From Toxoplasma gondii ME49 (taxonomy: Eukaryota; Apicomplexa; Conoidasida; Eucoccidiorida; Sarcocystidae): DNA of 64,000 bases. The DNA is taken from NCBI RefSeq assembly GCF_000006565.2, contig NC_031475.1, positions 248,001-312,000 on the forward strand, in the 5' to 3' direction. Positions within the stretch are counted from its first letter, which is position 1; each line of letters opens with the position of its first letter. The position numbers were made by a program, and so were the translations under genes. Shown here one piece after another: positions 50,136 through 63,900 of the stretch. The notes under the pieces were generated by a model. It was not told the DNA's origin and made no database searches. It saw nothing but the letters and a program-made list of their open reading frames with translations.

Positions 50136-53100
50136 GTATATTATATTATATATTATATATATTTTATGTATATGCATGCATGTACGCACATATGTACATG
50201 CATGCGTTGTTGCGGAGGCGATGTAGATCGAACGAGCGCGGGCCTTCCCCGAATCGTTGTCCGCGTAAAACTTACACTGAGAGCCTCTCTGTCGGGTGGG
50301 GAGTCTCCGGTGAGTTGCAGCTGCACTGAAAACGCAAACGCCAACACTCGCACATCGAGACTCTGGCAGTTCGCGGGTTCTTTATCCACTTTTTTGGCAC
50401 AGCAAGCCGTGAATCAGGAACTCGGTTCAGAGATGGAAACGCTTTTCAGACAAACGTCCTGAACATATGGCTGAAGGACCAAGGGAATCGCCACTTCACT
50501 CGACCGCTGTTAACACAGTGGCACTTGGATCCGGCAAACGGAAGAAAGCTCGTGAATCGATCGTCCGATACACGAGATCTCGCCGTCTTCAGTGCCAGCA
50601 AGTTCCTCTCAGTCTTCTCCCTCGGAGTCCTTAGAAGAAAATTGAAACAGCTGCTGCCTTACGCTCTGCGAACAGGCGCCGGCCTCCGGTCAACACAGCG
50701 TCTTCACTGCGGTCTTCTGCAACAAGCTGAAGGAAGTCACAGGAGAGAAAAAGAAACCTCCTCCATCTCCACCACGTCTGGAACTCAACGGGAACTTGGC
50801 ATTTGAACGTCGAGAGTTCACATGCATCGTTTATGGCCTTCCTGATGAGTCTAGTCTGTCGAGCGACGAAAAACCCTTCCACATGCCATCTCCTTCTGAA
50901 ATGGCAAATCACAGACAACTCTCGAGATCGAGACTGAACGCAGCAACGCGGACGCGGCACCACGTCTGAGAGGGCAAAACAGAGACGAAGAAACCCAGGA
51001 AATCAACACAGAAATACACGTGTGGAGAAGGTTCGTGGAGACGCAGAGAGACGTTCAGCTGGCTTGGCAGAAGAGATTTCACAGACCTCCACACCCATCG
51101 AGACTGAAAAGTACGCACCTCGTTCTTCAGAGTCTGGACCTCTTCAGCCTGTTCGCGTGTCATCGCAACTCCCAGCTGAGTGAGCAGACACTGAACATCT
51201 TTGCGTTCTGCCCACGCCCCCTCGAGCGCGATTGCCTCTGTCTCCGTGAGGCGTTTGGAGCCCAAGGCTGCACTTCCGACCGCGAGAGACCCTTTGCCGC
51301 CCGCGGTCGTCGCCGCGGCAACACGGGCTCCATGGACAGCCTCGGCCACGTTTTCCGGCGAGACTCGAGAGCAGACGTTCTTCTCCCGACTGGCAGAAAT
51401 GGACGTCTCAGACAGATCTGCTGCCTCCTTCAAGAATCGAAGAAGAGCAACATCTGACGCCCCTGGCGCTAAAACTGGGAGCAGAGACACGGTGACAAAG
51501 ACACCGAAGCGCGCTTTCAGATGTCACCCTACACACGCTTTGGCTTGCCATCAATCGAACGAAAGCAGGTGTCGAAAGGAATGGACCCACAGAGAGAGAG
51601 AGAGAAACAGAGAGCGTTGACGGCAGTGCTGGTCAATCGCATCTCTGGGCAAACTTATAGACTGAGATTGGGAGTCCTTGAACGTCTCTGTTTCCAGGAT
51701 GCAAATCCCATTCATCGACCAGGACACAGTTACGATGGCAAAGACTGTAAAATAGCACCAAGATCCAACTGCCCACCATCTCTCTATATGCTCCAATATA
51801 AATATAAATAAATATATATATATATGCATGTATGAATATATATATATATAGAGAGAGAGAGAGACCCGTAAATGTATGTGAATTTTGTTGAAGGAAGAAC
51901 TCACCAGAGTACAGTTTCTTTCGATAGAAGCAAACGAGCGCGGGGACAGAAGGGAGGGCGAGGAAGGCGCCGAGTCTGGGCTCCGCGGCGACGTCGACAG
52001 TGACGAAGTTAAAGGGGAGGCTCTGGCGCTGGGAAGGCGAGAGGAGCGGCTCGCGAGCAGCCGACTCTGCCCCAACAGAGGCGCCTTCCGCAACAGGTTT
52101 TTCAGCTGTCCTCTGGGCGGAGCTAAGCGGAGTGGGGAACAGAAACAGTCTTGGGAGGAGATTGCTGAGAAAGCGAGACAGCGACGCCGAGGATGCGGGG
52201 CGCGTGGTCTCCATCCTGACGAAAGGGGGAGAGAAGAAGCAAGAGGCGAACACTGAGATACACTGGAGAGAGAAGGAGACATAATAAAAGACAGGGGCGA
52301 GAAACAAGGAGAAAGAAGAAACGGCACGAGTGGAAGACTCAGTTACTGGGGTATGTTGGTGGGTCTGCTTTCCCTCGGTTGGTTGTGGGATTGTTCGGAT
52401 CCTTCGTCTTGGAGACATTGAAAAGTTCTCGTTCTCGGTCCGTGCTCCTCCTCTCTCACTTGCCTCTCGTTTCCTGTCTGAGTCCCGCCTTTCTGTTTGT
52501 GTTCTGCCTGCACCGTGTCTCCTCTCAAAACTCTGCACATGGCGTTATCTCTGTCTCCTCGCGGTTCTCATTCTCCACACTTCTGCCTGGTCACTCCCTT
52601 CGTCGGTTCTTTGTCCTACCTTTTGTCGTCCCCTTCTCAGTGCATGTCTGTCCTCTCTGTGGCCTTCCCGGTTCCCCGCCACACCGGCCTCCTCTCGAGT
52701 CTTTTTCCTCTCTTTCTTCCGCGTTTTTCTTTTGTGCATGTCTTACGAGGAGGCATGGGCGTACACCACGGTCACAGGTTTTGACTCGCTGCCGTCTTCT
52801 CGCCGATCCTGCACAGAGCACCCGTCCGGCTGTCCAGCGAGAAGACTCCTTCCAGTCGCGAGTCGCGAGCCCCTTGCCCGTCTGGCGAGCCAGTGCGAGC
52901 CTTCGTCTGTTATTTTCTCCGACTCGCTCTTGGCCTCTGTCTCCTCGAGATCCCTCTCTCCCTCCGCGTTCTGCTGTGGGGTGTCGCCTGCGCCTTCGCG
53001 CTCTGGCGCCGCCGAAGCAGACACAGGCGATAGTGGTCCCCCAGGTGTCTCCGGCGAGGAGACAGGCCCCCGCTTGGCGCGGGCGCTGACGAGGTTCTCG

Positions 53101-53549
53101 ACAGCTCGGAGGAGTCTGAAGCGTCCACTTGCAGGCGGATTCTTGGCAGTTTCCCTTTTGTTTGAAGGAACGTTGGGGTCGCCCGAACTGGAGGTTTGAG
53201 AGAAGACCCGCCGTTCTTCTCTGAAACTAGGAGCTCGAAGAAGGTCTGGCACTCCTCTCGGAATTCCAGGACCGAGAGAGGAACAGAGGACAGAGTATGG
53301 TCGACGGAAGAAAGGACGCGGAGAAGAAGAGAGGAAAGGAGACCGATCGGCCTCGTGTACCTGGCTTGCGAAGCCTGCTTCAGCACGGAGGCTGAGCTGT
53401 AAGGAGAACGACGCAGATGGCAGATGTAAAGACGACGAGGCTTCTTCTGTTCGCGGTGTCGTCTTGGCGTCCGTCAAGTTTTTGCGCGAGAACCGGCAAG
53501 GAGGGAGAAGCGGGTGGAGCGAACGAAAGGGGGGGAAGCGCGCGGCCAT
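46974..53549 (-). CDS. Thioredoxin-fold plus TPR protein, CnoX/YbbN-like, without active-site cysteines
   Basis: Exons 52747-53549, 51905-52215, 51119-51474, 50663-50726, 50276-50388, 49523-49792, 48855-49023, 48190-48492, 47383-47432 and 46974-47105 keep phase (2,571 nt, 856 aa). Start ATG 53549 lies in an AAGATGGCC context. The first 60 residues (MAARFPPFRSLHPLLPPCRF) are Arg/Ser-rich without early acidic residues, like an organelle transit peptide. The thioredoxin domain has the strand KPVTVVYAHA (257-266), then SMET (268-271) where CxxC should be, and after an insertion NFVTVDVAAEPRL and the cis-Pro loop LPSVPALVCFY. TPR-like helices follow (LLAKATVALFNHEQV, AARLFHGGAYEEALKFAV), then LLMAMYMALG and KHPAVQRSRAELEVLL, closely matching the C-terminus of YbbN/CnoX. 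In bacteria CnoX pairs a redox-poor thioredoxin domain with TPRs to hold unfolded clients (family knowledge). The acceptor at 50389 is weak, and the 3' end may extend further. Confidence 0.76.
50101..50166. repeat. (TA)n and TATTA microsatellite
   Basis: TA tract with TATTATAT variants inside an intron of the thioredoxin-TPR gene, followed by TGCATGCATG. Confidence 0.9.
51811..51863. repeat. Compound (TA)n(GA)n microsatellite
   Basis: TA repeats pass directly into a short GA run in the intron just downstream of the thioredoxin-domain exon 51905-52215. Confidence 0.9.
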
Positions 53550-56500
53550 CTTGGAAGCAGGAGAGAAATTCCAGTTCGCCCTTGAGGGAATCCAGTTGCG
53601 CTCCAGCGGACGCGCGGAGGTCGAACAGAAACGGACTCTGGCGCAGCGAGTGCTGACAAAGCCGCGTAGTTCACGGACACGACAGAAAGAAGACTCAAAA
53701 GAAATGACAATTTGCATGCACATGCATCCCGTTTTCCAAGAGAGGATGACCACCCCGAGATGGCTCTTCAGTTCACTGAAATCTGCCGCCTGCGGCTGCA
53801 CGGGGGACGCGCATCGGTGAGCATCTGTTCAACCGAGGGAAAGGCGGGCGAGCTGGGGTGTACATACACCTGAGGGATACAAGGCCGCGAGAACCCCCCT
53901 CCTCTGGGCGGGGCTCTAAAGTGCATCTACTCCAACTTCTCCGGGCATGAATGACGGACGCGTTATAACAACACAGAAGGAAAATACAGATGGGGAAGGG
54001 AGGATAAATTGGAGGAACTGAATCCTCGGGGCTACGATGTTGTAGCGGAAGGAGCAAGCGGAGTGTCTGGAGAGGACGCCTGGTGGCGTAGGGAACGCCT
54101 TACGGCAAGTGACAGAGACCGTTTCGTCTCTGCCTCCTCCTACATACCGCAGAGAGAAGCAGGGAAGATGCGCAAGTATCCGCCATGGCCTCTTGTGCTC
54201 CGGAAATCGGTTCTCTCCTGAGGCGTAACACAAGGTTCCCAAGAGGAATCCACACACACACGCACGTGTACAACGTGGAAGACAACGTAAACATGGAACG
54301 TTTTTGAGTGACGACAACGGGAAATCTCTCACTCACATCCGCGGAAAACGGAGAGCTTGACCGGGGAAGTACATGCAGTTCATTTGACAGCACGAACTTG
54401 GATTTCCGTCGTCGCGCGCGATCCTGAAAACAGGAAAATCGCCTGCGGGAAACCGCACAGAGTTCACAAACAGCAAGGCGCGGCCCGTTGCCAGTTCGCC
54501 CAGCTCCTAATGGGGAGGGAAAGCGGCAAGGCGTTTTCGGGGAGCATCAGCGAAAGACTGAGAAGAAGAGTCGGAGGAAACACGATGCGAGTTGGAGGAA
54601 AAAGCTACCACAGCGAATTCCGGACGAAGGCGCAACCACGAATAGGAACCCAAACTCTAGGCGTTTCGTGTGTGCAGTGGGCTTAAGGAGTGAAACATGC
54701 AGTTTCAGCGAGTTCTTGAAGCAGCGGAAACGCTTTTCTGAGAAATCTGGCGCCAATCGATGCGGGTTTGAGGTCATGCAGTCCTCGCATGCCACAAATC
54801 GAGATATACGCCTCTGCATGCGCTTTCCTCGGTGAGCGCAACGAGACTGTGTCTCTCAGTTCTGACAAGCAGGCCCGCAAATTCCAACTTCAGTGGACGA
54901 TAGACACACACGGTGACAAGCGACTCTCCTTTGTAGAGGTGGAGGAATCACCTTTTGACCTTGACAGACTATTCAGGGAATGAGGTCAGAGCGAACCATG
55001 AAGGTTCACGGAACTCGGTTTAGAACTTGCTCACAAACCACGACAGGAGTACACGTGAATCTTTGATTGTTTTCGTGCTCGTCGCCCACCACCGAATTGC
55101 ATGCATCGCCTCCGTTACAGTTTCAGTGTGTTTACATGTCGCATTGACCGGCTTCGACCTCCTAAGTCGGCGATCGCTTCACGGGGATCTGCCGCAAAAT
55201 GAATCGGGATGCTGGCGAACTCCTCAAGGTGTGGTTCGGCTGCAAGACGAGACTTTGTCGCGCGCCTTCCGGTGGAGGAAGGCAAAGAAACTGGCTGACG
55301 ACGACTCTGCCTTTTCTCACCCACTTGCGCAAGCAACCACCGTCAGCTTGATTCGGTCAGGGTGTCACAGGCCGTACCTCTGCCGTGAAGCGTATGAGCA
55401 TTTGCGCGTAATTAAAAATGCCTCATCGTTCCTTTCTGCATTGTCGACCGCGGACGTATCAATTTTGTGCCATGTCTCCATTATACGAGCTGATACGTGT
55501 GCAAAAGTGCCGGACGTGTGAAAACGCCAGAAAAAGGGGTGACGCTGCTGCAGTCAACACAGAGTCGGTACGAAACTGAAACAAGGCAGTTGACGGTGGG
55601 GGGAAAAAACAGTTGAATATCGTGTATTAGTATAACAACGATAATAACGGTAAGGTGCGATCCTTCTTGGCAATTACCAGAATAGATTCCCCCCAACCCC
55701 GCGAACCAAGTACTCAAACAAGGTGGTGAACTTGCACCAGAGGGTGTTTCCGTCGGCAGAACCGGTTCGTAAGCGTCTCATTCATAGCTCGCGACCGTCG
55801 TCGAAATCGCCTCTTGCTGCAGCAAATAGGAGTATTTCAACCGATAGGCAAACAGTTGGTTCGCAGCGACACATTCTTCGAGAGGCTTTCCTCTTGAAAG
55901 AACGGAACGCATCCGGCGCGTCTCAACGGCAGCGGAAGGCTTACGCACCAGCTCGAGCTGCTGAGTGGTCCAATTTTTACTAGTGGACGTCGTTCCAATC
56001 GCCACTCGACAAACAACACAGTCATGCCGACAGAAAGTGCAGAAGGCTCACAAAGCAACGGTGTCTAGGCTCAACGTGGTCTCTCAGCCGGACTTCCTTG
56101 GCGCATGTGCCGTCACAGGATCGTGTACACAAATACTGTATCCTCTCTGATGGATCTACCATCTTTACAGTTCTTCGGCTGGTATTTGGTTCGCCAATTC
56201 TTTCAGGTTGACGTGTTGAATATCAACTATTTTTCAGTGACCTGGCCGCTTCAGCAGGACGTAGAAACTTCTGTTTGTTGCCTAGTGTCTCTACACTCGA
56301 GAATTGTTTATGGCGGCAGTACTTCACCGCACGGTCAGCCTTAGATCCCATGGCACTCCAATGTTTCTTGCGCATGACTCGTACTTCAACTTTTTTTTGA
56401 GCAAAACGAAGTCAAAGGAAAGGCTCTCGAATGACGGATAGACTATGCTGGCGGCGACCGATAAAATTCGTGAGCATTCCACCCCGGTATGCAGCTCTTA

Positions 56501-57915
56501 CACAGCGTCTGTATTCTCAACGGGAGAAACAGATCTGGAGAGACAGAAAGCGTTTAAGACGAATGGTAAGAAGTATTGCGGAGCGACCACCGTACTCACA
56601 CGAAAGACTCCAAGCCTCCTCCCCGGTCGTCAAGAAGTTGTGGCGCTTAGCGCGGCAGGCCGTTTCGATCTCCGAAGCCGCTATCGATGAGTTTTGACTC
56701 GATCTTCGGGAAATGAAAGGACTCGCCTGACATCTGTGGTTCAGCAACAACTCTGTCGAATTGGGCGCAGTTCATGTTGCCAGGTCAGTGCGACAACGGA
56801 GTTTCCCGCGTCAAACCATAAATGTGCGCTTAATGTGGATGAGTAGCATTTGAGCATCCGCGGGCATTTTATCAGTTTTTTATTTCCAGTTTCTTCCCCA
56901 AATCGGTCGTCGGATTCGCGAATCCTTCAAGACTATATCGGTTTTTCAAAGGCGGGCACTAAATAAACTGGGGAAGCCAGATCCCCTTCGTGACGTGAGG
57001 TGTAGGGGTTGTTTAAAGCCGCACCTCACAGACTGAAGACTGGCGAAACTTCCTCGCACGAGGCAGGTTGGTTTCCGTCTGCTTTTAAAAGCGAAAGATA
57101 ACATTTGTTGGTGGAGGGTTTGTCTTTCACAGCTCGCACGGTGCCGCCCTTGCCGCACGCATTGTCAGGCGTTCTGAGCGCTCCCGCCAACTGAGGCAGA
57201 GCGTGAATGTTGTCATCTCCAGGCGACTTGGTTTTCACAGTGAAGTTTCCTTCTTCATATCGCAGATGCCGGCTCGATGTGTGTTCTCGCAACCTGCTCT
57301 GGACTGTGAAACTGACAGCTCGCTTCTTGCCCACAAAACGGTCTGCCGCTCCCCGGGTCTCTCTGGAGGCGTCGAGACCCGGACGGTGCCCGAAGCATGC
57401 GGCGCGCCGACGATTTCAGTGCCCAGTCGCCACCGGCAGTGGAAGCGATGTTTCTTTTCGTGAAGTTCGCTGTGTGTCTGCGAGCGCCTTTCTGCGTGTC
57501 GCCGTTTTTTCCCCTATTAGTTTGACCTAGGCGTTTTGTCGATTTTCCGGGTTTCGATCGGCCAAGAGCCGGCGAAGGGAACTTGCTTTTCGTGTCGAAT
57601 TTCTCCACTGGCCGCTTTTCGCAGCGTTGCCGAGTTGCTCTGAGTTGGAGTTTCCAGTCCTCTTCTTGAGTTCTCCCGGAAAGGGTCCTGTTTGTGCGCC
57701 TCTCGGCTTTGAGTTTTGCGTTTCCACGCTGCTGACCGTTGAGATTCGCCTGCATCTGTCTGCACTTTTCACCGAACCAGACTTGCGCGGGCATGCAGTG
57801 TAGCCTCCAGAGCCCGACGGCTGCTTTCTGTGTGTTGTGCGTCCCTCGGCCGCAGGCAGGGACGCGTCTGTTTTCCCGTTCGGAAATTGCCGTTTGCCGC
57901 TGAGTTCATTCCCCC
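53550..57915. other. Long divergent intergenic region
   Basis: This separates the minus-strand thioredoxin-TPR gene from the plus-strand helicase gene. It should contain both promoters and 5' UTRs. Open frames up to 178 codons occur (for example 55027-55521 plus and 57255-57794 minus) but show no motifs or splice support. No RNA gene was recognised. Confidence 0.5.
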
Positions 57916-60900
57916 ATGGCGCCGTCCAGCCTGCTGAAGGCGGAGGCCGACGAGGAGGAGGCGACGAAGCGCGACAAGCGACGGACAACAGGTGGGGGCG
58001 GCGGGGACAAGGGAGAAGAAAAGCGGAAGAACGGGAGCAGAAAGAACAAACATCTCCAGGAGAAGCGCGAGAAAGACCGCAAGGAGTCGCGGGACGCCAA
58101 GGAGGCGACGCGGGGGAAGGACGGCGGGGAGGGGGAGAAGAAGGAGAAGGCCAAGAAGGTGAAGGATGAGAAAGGGAAGAAACCTTGCGAGAGTGGAAGC
58201 TCAGAAAAGCCTTCAGAGACGCAGAGAGAAAGAGACACAGACAAGAATCGCGGCAAGAGAAAGGAGGACAAGAGACACAGACACGGTGCCAGTGCGAGAC
58301 TCGTGGGTGGCGAGGGCGAGGACGTACACATTGAGGAACGTCGCGGAGAGAAGGACGAGGAAGAACGCGGGAAGAAGGCGCAGAAAGACACTCGAGGAGA
58401 GGGAATCAAACGTCACACAAAAGAGAGGAGCGACAGACATAGTCGCACGGAGAAGCGAAAGCGATGCAGGTCTCGGGACAGATCGAAGGAGAGAAAGAGC
58501 TCGCGAGGAAGGCATCACGAAAGAAAGGACAAGAAACGAGGAGACAACAACCGCTCCGAGTCTCGCCGATCCCACTCTCGGACGCTTTCTCGGCCCTCCT
58601 CGGCACCCAGTCGAAGCTCCAGTCGTGAAACGGAGGGACCGGAGACGGCTAGGCGAGACTCCGGGCGCCTTGCCTCCCAGACTGTGGAAAGAGCGGAGAA
58701 GAGAGAGAAGCGCGGAAGATCTGGGTCAGTTCGCAGTGGCAGTCGCGACAGCGCGTCTCCCTCCAGAGAAGGGGAGAAGGTCGAGAGAAGCCGGACTGAA
58801 TCTCCCGAGAGAGCCGACAAACAGCGAAGAGACAGCCGGAAGAAGGAGGACTGCGAGCGCCGAGGCCGCAGCCGCCACCATCGCCACAGGCACCACCGGC
58901 GAGACGACAAGGAGCGAGGGAAGAAGAAGAGAAAAAGAGGGTCTTCGAGTGACAGGTCTGCCTCGCGTTCGTCTTCTGCGTCCCATAAGAGAGACAAATC
59001 CCACCGCCGGAGAAAGCACCGGCGCGACCGGAAAAGGAGACATCGCGACCGAAGAAGTCCTTCGGACTCGTCTCGAAGCTCTTCATCGCGAAGCGACGCT
59101 TCACGACGGTCCTCGCAGGCGAGTGCGACGAAGCGAGAAGGAGACCTGAGCTCTCAATCCAGCTCAGCGGTGCATCTCTCCGCGTCGCCGACGAGCGTGA
59201 TTGTGCCCGCGTCAGGAGACAACTCTGGAGCTCCCTACACTGTTCCGTTCTCCTACCTCTCCCTCCTCGCGTCTTCTCTCCGGTCGCAGCAAGCCGCAGC
59301 GAAAGAGACCGCGCAGGCTGAACCTTCCGCGACTGGCGCAAACGCAACTGCCCCCCCAGCTGCTTCCGTGGCGAAACCGATTTTAGGTGGAATCCCGCCG
59401 CCTCCTCCGACGCCTCCTCCTCCGCATGTCGTCGCCGCTGCCGCTGCTGCATCGGCCTCTGCTTCCTGCTCCTCCACTGCTGCTGCGGCGTCTGCATCAG
59501 GTGCACCGACGAGTTCTCTGTCTCTGGAGGAACAGTTGGCGGCGGTGAAGAAGGAAATCGAGGAAGAACATGCGAGGCGAACGCAGGAACAGCAGAAAGA
59601 GTTGGACATGGCTCTCGAGAAGCGGCCGGAGACGCCTCTGGCTGTGGAGGTAAGCGCGTGGAAACCTCGAGTTCTTCAGAGCGCGTTGGGTTTCATTCGT
59701 CAAGACATTGAATTTCTGGGAGAACAGACAAAAGGACATCGGGGAAGGTCGTCCCGGAAGCTTCTGCATCCTTCTTCTGCGTGAACACACAGACGGGGCT
59801 TGTGGTGCGTTACAGAAACTGTGTCTGCGCCTCTCGGATTTCCGCGTCAGTCATCTTCGGTGTTGGGAGATGGTACAGAGCGACTTCTCTGGGTTGCTTT
59901 GCGTGGAGAGTCTTTCCAAGAAACGGTTGCTTTAGTGCTTTCTTGGCTTCACGGTCACGGATCTCTTTTCTACATCTACTCAGAAGAAGTCTGTCGGTAT
60001 CACTTGAAGCAGGTCGCACTGCTTCATGTGATGCTCACAGGTTGCTTTGGCGCAAGTGGAGAGTGAGTCGAACTCCTCGACTGAGTCTGTGTCTGTCTGG
60101 GTATTTTCGCTGACGCGCAACACAGGCATTTCCGCGTTCTTTTTCCCGGTGCGTGCGTTCTCACATTGTCCAGGTCTCGAAGGAAAGCGAAGCTCCTGAG
60201 CCGCAAGAAGCAAGCAAGGAGATGCCTGAGAACTCCCCGAATCCCGACGAGAACTACAACGCAGGTCGGACTCCTTATAAGACGCAGCGAGGCCTTTGCT
60301 TACACGTCCTACACACCCGCTGACAGTTCATCTGTGTGACATGCTTCGCCTTGTCTCGTCTCCACGTCTGCATGCTTCTCCTGATCCACTGATCTTTCCT
60401 TGCTGACCGAAGGAGACCTGATATTCTGACGCTCCAGCCGCTTGACAGCTTACCGTCGTCGTTGGCGGTCCGGAACGTTTGCTGGCAGTCTCGGCTCGGA
60501 AGCAGGAGACTCTTTGTCTTCGAGGCTCGGACCTCCTGAACTCGACTGCACGGTCTTTTTCTGTTCCTGGTTCAGACGAGCGCCTCGGAGACGCGATTGG
60601 CCAGCTGGAGGATCAAGAAGTAGTGATCGCCTTCGCAGGACCCACTGCGGATGTTCACGACCCTGCGTCTTTGCCTCTGCCAGTGGCGGACGTCGTCGGG
60701 AGCGAACGTGTGCTGCACTCCGCCATCTTGGGCAACCTCCTTTTCCTGGGCTTCAAGCGCCTCATGCCGGTCCAGAGACACTCGATTCCGATTGGATGCG
60801 GTGAGAAGCCGAGCGCGCGAAGAGACGGAGAGAAGGCTGCTCGGCGGCCGCCGTGAGACCGCGCAGTTGTGAACTCCCCACCGCGATTAGGTCCATTTTT

Positions 60901-63900
60901 GCGACTTGCTCGCAGCCGTGACAAACCTCATGTCGCGTTCCTGTCGAGGCCAACGAAACGCTTCTCTCAGTGTTCCATGCAGGTTGCATGCGCAGGCAGT
61001 GCGAGAAAAAAAACGTCCAGCCTGCAGACTGTTTATAGGGTGGTGAGGCGTCTGTCTGTGCGTTTCGCGGATCCTGGGCTCTGCCTGCGCCTCTCCGAGA
61101 GTCGACGCCTGCGCTCGCCTCTTCTCTCTGAGGCACAGTGTCTCCTTTCCTCTTGGTACACGGTCAGACTGCGCCTTGCAGAGGTGTAGCGGTTTTCGTA
61201 CATGTATGGTGTGGAGAAGCAGTGTACATACAGCTGTCTCTTCGCTGCTGTCTTGGGGTCTGGACTCTCCTCCCCCCCTCACTCTCTACGCTTCTTTCGA
61301 CAGCCTTAAAACTCTGTTCGCGTCGCGCGCCTGGTGCCCTGTTTCCTTCCTGTGCGCACTGTCCCTTTTTCGCGTCGCTTCCTCATTTCTCTTGTCTCCT
61401 GTGTTCTTTTTCGCTCCGCAGCTGGGTATGACATCTGCGGCTCTGCCTCCACAGGAAGCGGCAAGACACTTGCCTTCTTGGTTCCCATGGCATCGAGACT
61501 CCTCAAAATGTCGCCTATCAACAGGCCTTTCTTCCCTGGGCCGCATGCACAGGTGAGAAAACAGACTCGAGTGTGCCTTTCGAAACTCTCTTCTTTTTTG
61601 CCAATCACGCGTGCTCTGTTCTCCGTTTGTTCGGTCTGCCGGTGCGCGTCCAGATTTTCTCTTCTTGCTCTGCGGGAAGGAAAGGGCGCATGGTGGTGGC
61701 TGGGGGCGCCTCCTCCCATGTTTCTAGTGCGGTGGACTTATGCTCAGGGATTGGGAGGTTTGTGTCTCCGTCTCGTCTTCCTTTGCCTCGTTTTTCCTCT
61801 CTCTCTCGTCGTGACACGGCGTTTTCTTCTCGCGTCTGGGCATCTCCAGATAACGGTCTCGAGAGACAGCTTTCTGTCGAGGCTGAACTTTCTTCTGTTC
61901 GTCGAGAGACCCTTCGTTGTGGAGACGCCAGCAGCTCTGAAAACGAAAAAGGGAACTCGACGTTCGCACGACGTACAGAGCGCTTCCAGTACTTTCCTGT
62001 CTTCGCAGGCTTCGCCGACTGGCCTCATTCTCGTTCCAACTCGCGAGTTGGCACTTCAAATCGGGGAGGATGTAAGCGCGCTTTTTCGTCGTTTGCCTTT
62101 CACGTTGTCCGGGGCGAGAACGCACTGTGAACACGATGAACCAGCTGGAAGAGAGGAGACGCTTGCTCGAGAGTGAAAACAACGGGGGCGACACAAGACA
62201 AAGAGACGCCCCTGCGTTGGCAGAGACGGCCGCATGCAACGCACTGGAACAAGGGGAAAAGATGAGTTTCGTTCTTTGTTTGGGACTGACTGCCAAGCAG
62301 GCGTCGGACCGTGAATTCGAAGAGAGACTGCGCGTCAGGATCCCCTTTGAGGGTGTGACGTTTTCCAAGAGGAAGCAAGGGAAGCTCTTGTGCTTTCCTT
62401 GCCGGTCGCCCTCGTCAAACCGTCGTTCTCGATGTGCAAACAGCTGGTTTTGTCATTGTTTTTTTCGTTTTCGCTTTTCAGATTGTTCGGGTCTGTCGAG
62501 GCACAGGCCTGACGCACATTCTCCTCATCGGCGGCATGCCTCAGAAAGATCAGGTGAGCGTTTCTTTCTCCCCAGCGTTGGCGACTTCCGGTTCGGTCTC
62601 TGGATGCAACTCGAGAAAGAAGACCCACCCGTCTCCGTCGAGTCTGAGGGGCCGCGTTCTTCGTCTTTTTCTCTCGGAGTGGAAGAGGATCTGCAGAAGC
62701 AGTTTGGAATTCAGACAGAAATACGCAACAAAAGCGCACAAGAGAAGGACTTGGTCTCTGTTGCCTCTCGCGCCTGAGGCGGTCAGATCGCCGTCGCGTG
62801 GATTCTAGTGTAACCAGGACTGTCGAAGGCGGTTCTTTCGACTCTGCGTGCCATGTTTTTTTTCCCCAAAATGCCATTACGACGCGTTTCCTGGGGTCGT
62901 TGCTTGTGGATTTTAGGTAGACCATATCAACAGACAGCAGATCGACATCGCCGTATGTACACCTGGACGGCTGGTGGACATGTGCGACTTGTGCAAAGTT
63001 TCTTTGAGTTTTGTGGCAACTCTCGTTCTCGACGAGGCAGACGTGATGCTGAACATGGGCTTCCGATCTGTGGTAAGATCTACGTTTTCTTCAGCTCGAG
63101 GCTCGGAGAAAACTTGAAATCCACGAGATGTTCCTATTCAGCGCGCGAGACAGAAGATGCCAACTGCGCGTTTTTCCCGCTTTTTTGACTTCGCGTTTCT
63201 CACTCGACATGTTCCACGCCGATGGTCTCTTCGATTCGTTTTTCTCTGTGTCTGCTGCGTAGCTCGGCGGCGAGTTTCGGTCGGGGGTTCCAACGGCGTT
63301 GGATTGGATCTCTTTTCGCTTCTTGATCTTCTGCAGATTATGTCTCTCTTGAAGGAACGAGACCTGCCGGACTCGCGACAGACGATGCTGTTTTCCGCGA
63401 CGTATCCAGCAGACCTGATGGATCTCCTCCCGATGGTTTTCAAGCCGGCGTACGTACGGCTGTCTGTGGGTCCTGCCAACGATGCTGTACCTGGTGCGAT
63501 GAACACAGCAGCGAAGAATAGCATGGTGACGCAGGTGAGGATCGATTTGAGGAAGGAGTTCTGGAGTCCGGAGGGATGAACCGTGGCGAGTCTCCCTCTG
63601 TGTGTTGCCATCTCTCAGCATCAAGGTTTCATCTGAAAACCGTGAAAACTGCTCGAAACGCTCTCGCGCCTCTTCTTTCTCCAGCAGTCTGCCCGACCCG
63701 CGCGTCGCAGCGTCCCCACTCTCTTCCCTGAAGGTTTTTTGGAATTGTTGTTTCTCCCAGCTTCTTCGTTTTCTTTTTCTTCTCTTCCGGCCTCACGCCA
63801 AGGCTCCGCGCGTCTTCCTCTTCAAAAGAAGTCGACCTTTCAGGACGCGCGCCAGTCGACAGTGGCTTCTGTTTCTCTCTCTCGTTATTTCCCTGTGTCT

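Noticed and set aside
55027..55521. 164-codon plus-strand open frame between the thioredoxin-TPR and helicase genes
   Set aside because: Non-ATG-supported context, no motif and no splice links. It is treated as intergenic.
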